From contig JAFTPV010000016.1 of NCBI GenBank assembly GCA_017463125.1, positions 1 through 64,000 on the forward strand: a stretch of 64,000 nt of DNA. Direction: 5' to 3'. Positions 59,707 to 64,000 of this stretch are shown here, piece after piece. This stretch comes from Clostridia bacterium. GTDB taxonomy: Bacteria > Bacillota > Clostridia > Oscillospirales > CAG-272. Within the stretch, counting starts at the first letter, position 1. The number at the start of each line of letters is the position of its first letter. A program made the translations under genes and the position numbers. A model generated the notes under the pieces. It worked only from the letters and a program-made list of their open reading frames with translations, did no database searches and was not told the DNA's origin.

Positions 59707-59851
59707 AGTTAAAAATCTCCTCTTATATTACAAAAGCTCTGGAAAGTTCGAACTGCTTTTGCCTTTGGCAAAATTGCGCCATCATATACGGCGCAAAGGG
59801 GCGAACTTTGGCAGACGGGCGTTGCTTTTTCAAACCGTCTGCCGTTCAACT
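59707..59851. repeat. Structured insert between the tRNA-Leu repeats
   Basis: 145 bp with four perfect stems: AAAGTTCG (59743-59750) with CGAACTTT (59802-59809) enclosing TTTTGCC/GGCAAAA (59757-59773) and TTGCGCC/GGCGCAA (59774-59796), then GGCAGACGG/CCGTCTGCC (59810-59818 with 59835-59843). No protein is believable. It looks like a small palindromic mobile element or a folded RNA. Confidence 0.7.
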
Positions 59852-59950
59852 GTCCCGTTTCCCGCACCAGAAAAGCAGAGTCAATAGGCTCTGCTTTTTG
59901 TTTTGATGTGGGAAATGTGACGCAGAACCCACACCTTGCGGCACTCACAA
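59852..59950 (+). repeat. Direct repeat copy 2: displaced tRNA-Leu 3' end plus terminator
   Basis: Same 99-bp unit as 59608-59706 with scattered substitutions, mostly in the last 35 bases. It holds only the T-arm/acceptor end of the tRNA and no 5' part, so it is not a functional tRNA. Confidence 0.88.
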
Positions 59951-59952
59951 GT

Positions 59953-59989
59953 AAGCCAAAAGGACACCCGAGGGTATCCTTTTGGCTTT
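59953..59989. terminator. Terminator after the ABC exporter operon
   Basis: AGCCAAAAGGA (59954-59964) pairs with TCCTTTTGGCT (59977-59987); T-rich on the plus strand, usable from either side. Confidence 0.75.
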
Positions 59990-59997
59990 ATTTACAT

Positions 59998-60282
59998 TTA
60001 GTCCTTGTGGTTTTTGTTATACAGGACGATGCCTGCGATGATTTGTACAAGGGAAAGCGCGGTCGCTATGGCTATCGGTATAAAGCCAAGGGGCTCGCCG
60101 CCGTAAGCGACGAGACCTATACCCCAGATAAAGAGCAGAACTATACCGAATACGGCTATTGTAGCAACGAGCTTTGCAAGCCTTGTCTGCCATTTTGTCA
60201 AGTGCCCTTCGGGAACTATCAGGAGCATAAGCTCCATATATATTTCAAGAAAAATTTCGATGACGACCTCCAGAAATTCCAT
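59998..60282 (-). CDS. Small membrane protein downstream of the ABC permease
   Basis: 94 residues. An acidic amphipathic N-terminal stretch (MEFLEVVIEIFLEIYMELMLL) is followed by two clear membrane segments (~38-58 and ~67-88) and a basic C-terminus (YNKNHKD). No family is recognised. It is 12 bp after the permease on the same strand and so probably belongs to the exporter operon. Confidence 0.65.
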   Translation of the reverse strand: MEFLEVVIEIFLEIYMELMLLIVPEGHLTKWQTRLAKLVATIAVFGIVLLFIWGIGLVAYGGEPLGFIPIAIATALSLVQIIAGIVLYNKNHKD

Positions 60283-60294
60283 AGAAATTACCTA

Positions 60295-61539
60295 TCAGCC
60301 CTTGAACACTGTTTTTATGAGCGTGGGGAGCTTCGGAGGCTTACCGTAGAGCAGAACGCCAACACGATATATCCTCGCGGAGAGGAAGCCGACACCTATC
60401 ACAGAGCCTACAAGCACGATTATAGAAATCAGTATCTCATACCAGGGGACAGTACTCATTGCAATCCTCGTAAACATTGCCATTGGCGAGGAGAACGGGA
60501 TATAAGAGCACACTATCATAGCCGCATTATCCACAGAGCCGCTGCTCATAGAGAACATAACCACCATAAAGGCGATAATAAACAGGTAGGTTACCGGCAT
60601 TACCGAGGTGTTTATGTCCTCGAGCTTTGAGGCCGTTGAGCCTATGGCACCGAAGAGGAAAGCGTAGATAAGGAATCCGAGGATAAAGAAGACTATCATA
60701 TAGATAAAGAGGTCTATCGGAATATCGAAGATAGAGGCAACGAGAGGGTTAGATAGCTGCTCTTTATTAATATTGTAGAAGAGGATTGCGGAGCCGAATA
60801 TCAGAACGAGCTGGATAAAGCCTGCAAGACAGGAGGCAATAACCTTGCCGAACATCATACTCGACGGCTTTGCGCTTGTTATAAGAAGCTCCATAGCTCT
60901 CGAGCTTTTCTCGGTTGCAACGTTGGTGGCAACCATTTGACCGTAGAGGAGTATAACCATATAAAGCGCAAAAATCATTATATAAGTATAAAGGAAATTA
61001 TCCATCTGATTTTTACCGAGGGTTGTCACGCTGCTATCAATCGTGACGGACATTATGGCTCCTGCCTGCTCGGGAGTTAAGCCACCCTCTATCATAGCGT
61101 TCATACGGTAAACGCTTTGCAGCACGGTGTCTGCTACGGCGGTGTTTGAGTCATACATAGACAGATTGTTTACGTAATAGGTGTAAGAGGAGGGGCCGGT
61201 CATTACAAAGGCACATTCTGCCTCGCCCGAGATGACCTGATCCTTCACCGATTCAATATCTCCATCTGCCACCACAACGTTATAATCGAGGAAGGCCTCT
61301 TGGAAATAAACTCTCGTCAGCTCTGAAAGCTCGGGAGTATCGGAGCTGATTAGCATTACGGGAAGCTCACCGATAGCGTCACCCGCCTCACCCTCATCAG
61401 AGCCGAAAAGCGAAATAATATTAGGTATAAACATAACGAGCGCGATAGCGGCAACAAGGAAGATAGTTACTCCGACGAACACCTTGTTTTTCATATACCC
61501 CATAAGCTCGAATTTCAGTATTTTGCTAAACTGCTTCAT
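60295..61539 (-). CDS. ABC transporter permease (NatB-like, ABC-2 family)
   Basis: 414 residues. One membrane segment near residues 22-44, a long extracytoplasmic domain (~50-170) and five or six segments from ~180 give the NatB/ABC-2 layout. TNVATEKSSRAMELLITSAKPSSMMFGKVIAS (~215-246) is the conserved cytoplasmic coupling motif. With the ATPase just upstream (10 bp) it forms an exporter; sodium or an antimicrobial are known substrates of relatives, and none can be chosen here. Confidence 0.88.
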   Translation of the reverse strand: MKQFSKILKFELMGYMKNKVFVGVTIFLVAAIALVMFIPNIISLFGSDEGEAGDAIGELPVMLISSDTPELSELTRVYFQEAFLDYNVVVADGDIESVKDQVISGEAECAFVMTGPSSYTYYVNNLSMYDSNTAVADTVLQSVYRMNAMIEGGLTPEQAGAIMSVTIDSSVTTLGKNQMDNFLYTYIMIFALYMVILLYGQMVATNVATEKSSRAMELLITSAKPSSMMFGKVIASCLAGFIQLVLIFGSAILFYNINKEQLSNPLVASIFDIPIDLFIYMIVFFILGFLIYAFLFGAIGSTASKLEDINTSVMPVTYLFIIAFMVVMFSMSSGSVDNAAMIVCSYIPFSSPMAMFTRIAMSTVPWYEILISIIVLVGSVIGVGFLSARIYRVGVLLYGKPPKLPTLIKTVFKG

Positions 61540-61549
61540 CTCTTTCTCC

Positions 61550-62440
61550 TTATATTTGGCTCTCGGCGTATTCTACGAAAATATCGTTGAGAGATGGCTC
61601 AAACACCTTTATCTCGTCTATATCGTAGCTTGCGGTAAGGCGGTGCATAACACTCGGCTTTTGCCGAGGCTCAGAGAGCGTTATTATAAGCTCGCCATCC
61701 TCGGAAAGCTCGCACGTATCGGAAAGCTCTCTGGCTATACTCTGATTTTCGGGGGAACGCACTACAAGACGGTTTCTCGGATAATTTCGCTTTATCTCAT
61801 TCAGATCACCGCTCAAGACCACCTGACCGCCGTTAATAATTGCAATACTGTCGCAAAATTCCTCTATATAATTCATCTGATGGCTGGAGAAAAGAACGAT
61901 CTTTCCGCGCTTTATCGTTTCCTTTACCACGTCCTTTAAAAGCATAGCGTTTACAGGATCAAGACCGGAGAACGGCTCGTCAAGTATCACAATATCCGGG
62001 TCGTGGGCAAGCGCTGTTACTAGCTGGATCTTCTGCTGATTTCCCTTAGAGAGTGTGTCGAGGCGCTTGTCGCGGTATTCGGTCATACCGAGCCTTTCAA
62101 GCCAATAATCGATAGCCGACACGGCGTCTGCACGGCTCATCCCCTTAAGCTCCGCGAAATACGTAAGCTGCTCCATTATCTTCTTTTTAGGGTACAGGCC
62201 TCTCTCCTCGGGAAGATAGCCGAAGCTTACCCTGTCGTAATCTATCGGCTCACCGTCAAAGAGAACCTCGCCGCTATCCGCGCCAAAAACGTCCATAAGT
62301 ATGCGGATAGTAGTGGTTTTACCTGCTCCGTTTCTGCCAAGCAGACCGAATGCCTTGCCTCCCTCGGCAGTCAAGGAAACGCCCTTCAGCACCCTTTTAT
62401 CACCAAAGGATTTCTCAATATTTCTAAGCTCAAGCTTCAT
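61550..62440 (-). CDS. ABC transporter ATP-binding protein (NatA-like)
   Basis: 296 residues from ATG 62440; two TTG codons at 62449 and 62446 lie closer to GGAGG and are alternative starts. Walker A GLLGRNGAGKTTT (~34-46), signature LSKGNQQKIQL (~131-141), Walker B DIVILDEPFSGLDP (~150-163) and the switch His in SSHQM are intact. A ~75-residue C-terminal domain follows, as in NatA/DrrA proteins. It powers the NatB-like permease. Confidence 0.93.
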   Translation of the reverse strand: MKLELRNIEKSFGDKRVLKGVSLTAEGGKAFGLLGRNGAGKTTTIRILMDVFGADSGEVLFDGEPIDYDRVSFGYLPEERGLYPKKKIMEQLTYFAELKGMSRADAVSAIDYWLERLGMTEYRDKRLDTLSKGNQQKIQLVTALAHDPDIVILDEPFSGLDPVNAMLLKDVVKETIKRGKIVLFSSHQMNYIEEFCDSIAIINGGQVVLSGDLNEIKRNYPRNRLVVRSPENQSIARELSDTCELSEDGELIITLSEPRQKPSVMHRLTASYDIDEIKVFEPSLNDIFVEYAESQI

Positions 62441-62477
62441 TCTCAACAAAAACCTCCATGATGAGTTTTACATAAAC

Positions 62478-62506
62478 ATTATATCACCGTTAATACTAAA
62501 AATCAA
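62478..62506 (-). promoter_or_regulatory. Promoter of the ABC exporter operon
   Basis: TTGATT (62501-62506), 17-bp spacer, TATAAT (62478-62483) on the minus strand. Confidence 0.8.
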
Positions 62507-62524
62507 GCAGAATTTTCAAACAAC

Positions 62525-62568
62525 CAAGGCAGCCTGCGCCATAACGAGAACGGGTGCAAACTGCCTTG
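62525..62568 (-). terminator. Terminator of the HMA-protein gene
   Basis: CAAGGCAG (62525-62532) pairs with CTGCCTTG (62561-62568); the minus-strand sequence after it is moderately T-rich. Confidence 0.6.
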
Positions 62569-62592
62569 ATTTTTCATACCATTTTTAACTTT

Positions 62593-62850
62593 TTATCTTT
62601 TCAAGAATGAGAAAAGCCCCTTCTTTTCATACGGCTCCTCCGCAACGGACAGGAGTGTATAACCGGTGTTGGAAATAATATTTTTAAGAACGGTGTCATT
62701 TATTTCAGAATCGGTTATTATTACGGTTTCGCCTTTCGTGTGCGAGGAGGTTACCTTCTTTATATTAAGCTCGCGTCTTATAACGTCATTTACATGTGAC
62801 TCGCACATTCCGCACATCATTCCGTCTATTTTTAAGGTTATTTTTTTCAT
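62593..62850 (-). CDS. Heavy-metal-associated (HMA) domain protein, CopZ-like
   Basis: 85 residues. The ferredoxin-like HMA domain has GMMCGMCESHV with Cys13 and Cys16 in the CxxC copper/zinc-binding loop, followed by the usual beta-alpha-beta pattern to ~68. The C-terminal EEPYEKKGLFSFLKR tail is basic and hydrophobic, perhaps membrane-seeking. It would carry Cu(I) or another soft metal. GGAG precedes the ATG. It is the sole gene of its transcript, under the palindromic operator upstream. Confidence 0.85.
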   Translation of the reverse strand: MKKITLKIDGMMCGMCESHVNDVIRRELNIKKVTSSHTKGETVIITDSEINDTVLKNIISNTGYTLLSVAEEPYEKKGLFSFLKR

Positions 62851-62898
62851 TTTGATATCTCCTTTATTATCTATGAGATTAGATTAAATCGCAGTCGT

Positions 62899-62954
62899 TG
62901 GTTAGCCTCTGCTAACCATTTTAGAATTATAGCACACATTAAAATATTTGTCAA
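62899..62954 (-). promoter_or_regulatory. Consensus promoter with palindromic operator (metalloregulator-like) for the HMA gene
   Basis: On the minus strand TTGACA (62949-62954), 17-bp spacer, TATAAT (62926-62931). Just downstream, over the expected start, TGGTTAGC (62899-62906) and GCTAACCA (62911-62918) form perfect 8-base arms around CTCT. GGTTAGC...GCTAACC recalls DtxR/IdeR-type boxes, although the spacing is not that of the classic site. Repression there would be direct. Confidence 0.65.
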
Positions 62955-63171
62955 GTGTTACATTTTTTCGCTTTATGATTTTTGAAAAAGCAATGCAAAA
63001 AAATAACTGTATAAGTCAAAAAGCAGTTTTGAAAAAAGCAGCAGTCAAGCATATAAATCAGCGTTTTTTCGGTATTATCATCTATATATTTTTATGAATT
63101 TTATACTGAATGTATAGATGTTGCACATTTTTTATGTAGTTTTTTACGAATATCATTTTATAAAATACGCC
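62955..63171. other. AT-rich noncoding spacer
   Basis: About 215 bp between the divergent HMA and LplD promoters, rich in A and T runs. No gene, RNA fold or repeat was recognised. Confidence 0.5.
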
Positions 63172-63200
63172 TTGACTTTTTAGGACTCAAGTGCTACAAT
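63172..63200 (+). promoter_or_regulatory. Promoter of the LplD-type gene
   Basis: TTGACT (63172-63177), 17-bp spacer, TACAAT (63195-63200). CTTGA and TCAAG flank the -35 side as a small inverted repeat. Confidence 0.75.
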
Positions 63201-63253
63201 TTTATTGTAAAATACAGAAAGCATCGCTTTTTCAATTGAAAGGAAATTAAAAA

Positions 63254-64000
63254 ATGAAGTATACGGAAAAAGGCGTAGAGGAACTGAAAATTGCCTATAT
63301 CGGCGGTGGATCTCGCGGCTGGGCTTGGGGTCTTATGAGTGACCTTGCAAAAGCGGACGATATTCACGGAACGGTGGCGCTCTACGATATTGACATGGAG
63401 GCTGCGGAGCATAACGAGATCATCGGAAATATGTACACCGCACTTCCCGAGTCAAAGTCGAATTGGAAATACAAGGCTACAAAGACTATCGAAGAGGCTC
63501 TTACGGGAGCTGATTTCGTAATAATTTCGATCCTTCCCGGTACGTTTGACGAGATGGAAAGCGACGTCCACGCACCTGAAAAGTACGGAATTTATCAAGC
63601 GGTTGGCGACACGACCGGCCCCGGCGGTATTATCAGAGCGCTTCGCACTCTGCCGATGATCGAGTATATTGCAAAGAAGATTGAGGAGTGCTGTCCTGGG
63701 GCTTGGGTTATCAACTACACTAACCCTATGACCGTTATAACCAAGACTCTTTACAAGGTATTCCCGAAAATCAAGGCATTCGGCTGCTGTCACGAGGTAT
63801 TTGGAACCCAGAAGCTGCTGGCATATATGCTCGGCGAGAACGGTATCGCGAACGTTCAGCGCGAGGAAATTAAGGTAAACGTTATCGGAGTTAACCATTT
63901 CACCTGGCTTACCGAGGCAAAATATAAGAACATCGACCTCTTCCCTATGTACCGCGACTTTGTAGAAAAGCATTACGAAGAAGGTGTGCGTAACAAAGAA
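63254..64000 (+). CDS. lplD: GH4 alpha-galacturonidase (LplD-type), C-terminus outside window
   Basis: Open from ATG 63254 (AAAGGA nine bases upstream) to the edge, 249 codons. The NAD-binding start IAYIGGGSRGWAWGLMSDL (~13-31), the GDTTGPGGIIRALR block (~118-131), NYTNPM (~155-160), the metal Cys in GCCHEVFGTQKLLA (~178-191) and GVNHFTW (~214-220) follow the LplD line of family 4, which uses NAD+ and Mn2+ to split alpha-galacturonides through oxidation at C3. This would finish the breakdown of pectin fragments begun by the lyase-like protein at 2441-3649. Confidence 0.85.
   Translation, partial: MKYTEKGVEELKIAYIGGGSRGWAWGLMSDLAKADDIHGTVALYDIDMEAAEHNEIIGNMYTALPESKSNWKYKATKTIEEALTGADFVIISILPGTFDEMESDVHAPEKYGIYQAVGDTTGPGGIIRALRTLPMIEYIAKKIEECCPGAWVINYTNPMTVITKTLYKVFPKIKAFGCCHEVFGTQKLLAYMLGENGIANVQREEIKVNVIGVNHFTWLTEAKYKNIDLFPMYRDFVEKHYEEGVRNKE

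Noticed and set aside
59709..59948. Minus-strand frame of 79 codons in the tRNA-Leu repeat region
   Set aside because: It runs through the palindromic insert and the duplicated tRNA end; codon use follows the hairpins, and no start signal is present.

Overview
The window reads as a chromosome segment of a Gram-positive anaerobe of the Clostridia, probably a gut or rumen member of the Oscillospirales/Christensenellales. The grounds are consensus sigma-A promoters (TTGACA, 17 bp, TATAAT) before many genes, strong Shine-Dalgarno sites with some TTG/GTG starts, the Firmicutes gene order holB-ricT-trmN6-rsmI, lepB-rbgA-rnhB-yraN and tig-clpP-clpX, a lysine riboswitch, meso-DAP dehydrogenase, DUF1540 and DUF5058 proteins, rubredoxin and ferredoxin, and many glycosidases. 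The species cannot be named from the sequence alone.

Layout. 1-2.3 kb: an edge-truncated surface protein (Cys-rich modules plus BspA-type leucine-rich repeats) divergent from a small XRE regulator across a 27-bp palindrome. 2.4-11 kb: a minus-strand carbohydrate block, with an oligogalacturonate-lyase-like propeller and a coupled operon (P-loop kinase, GH13, GH36, sugar:cation symporter, GH1). 11.2-26 kb: housekeeping genes for replication, translation, protein export and proteolysis. 26.2-26.6 kb: an orphan structured RNA with its own promoter and terminator. 26.7-29.5 kb: an AraC regulator and two COG0523/CobW metallochaperone GTPases, one fused to a DUF1980-like domain. 29.7-34 kb: the lysine operon dapA-dapB-ddh-lysA behind a lysine riboswitch. 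34-39 kb: an AraC regulator divergent from four tandem Gfo/Idh/MocA oxidoreductases, then tspO with a folded leader. 40-46 kb: a GT28-type lipid glycosyltransferase, a flavoprotein-rubredoxin, an M20 peptidase with two integral membrane proteins, and DUF1846. 46.6-53 kb: GH2, ribosomal proteins L13/S9, a fifth Gfo/Idh/MocA enzyme and its PocR-AraC regulator. 53-60 kb: tRNA-Arg and tRNA-Leu loci carrying partial tRNA duplications, GH20, and a five-gene operon (HPr-kinase-like, PqqD-like, S24/S26 peptidase, nucleotidyltransferase, membrane protein). 60-64 kb: a NatAB-like ABC exporter, an HMA metal-binding protein under a palindromic operator, and an edge-truncated LplD-type GH4 enzyme.

How they work together. 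The glycosidases and the symporter import and split short alpha- and beta-linked oligosaccharides; the propeller lyase and LplD suggest pectin-derived uronides; GH2 and GH20 suggest host or plant glycans. The oxidoreductases probably convert sugars or cyclitols, but no substrate can be read from sequence. The best candidates for undescribed biology are the RiPP-like kinase/PqqD/peptidase/nucleotidyltransferase operon without a visible precursor, the ~420-nt structured RNA after clpX, the three-way-junction leader that buries the tspO ribosome binding site, and the structured inserts bounded by tRNA fragments.
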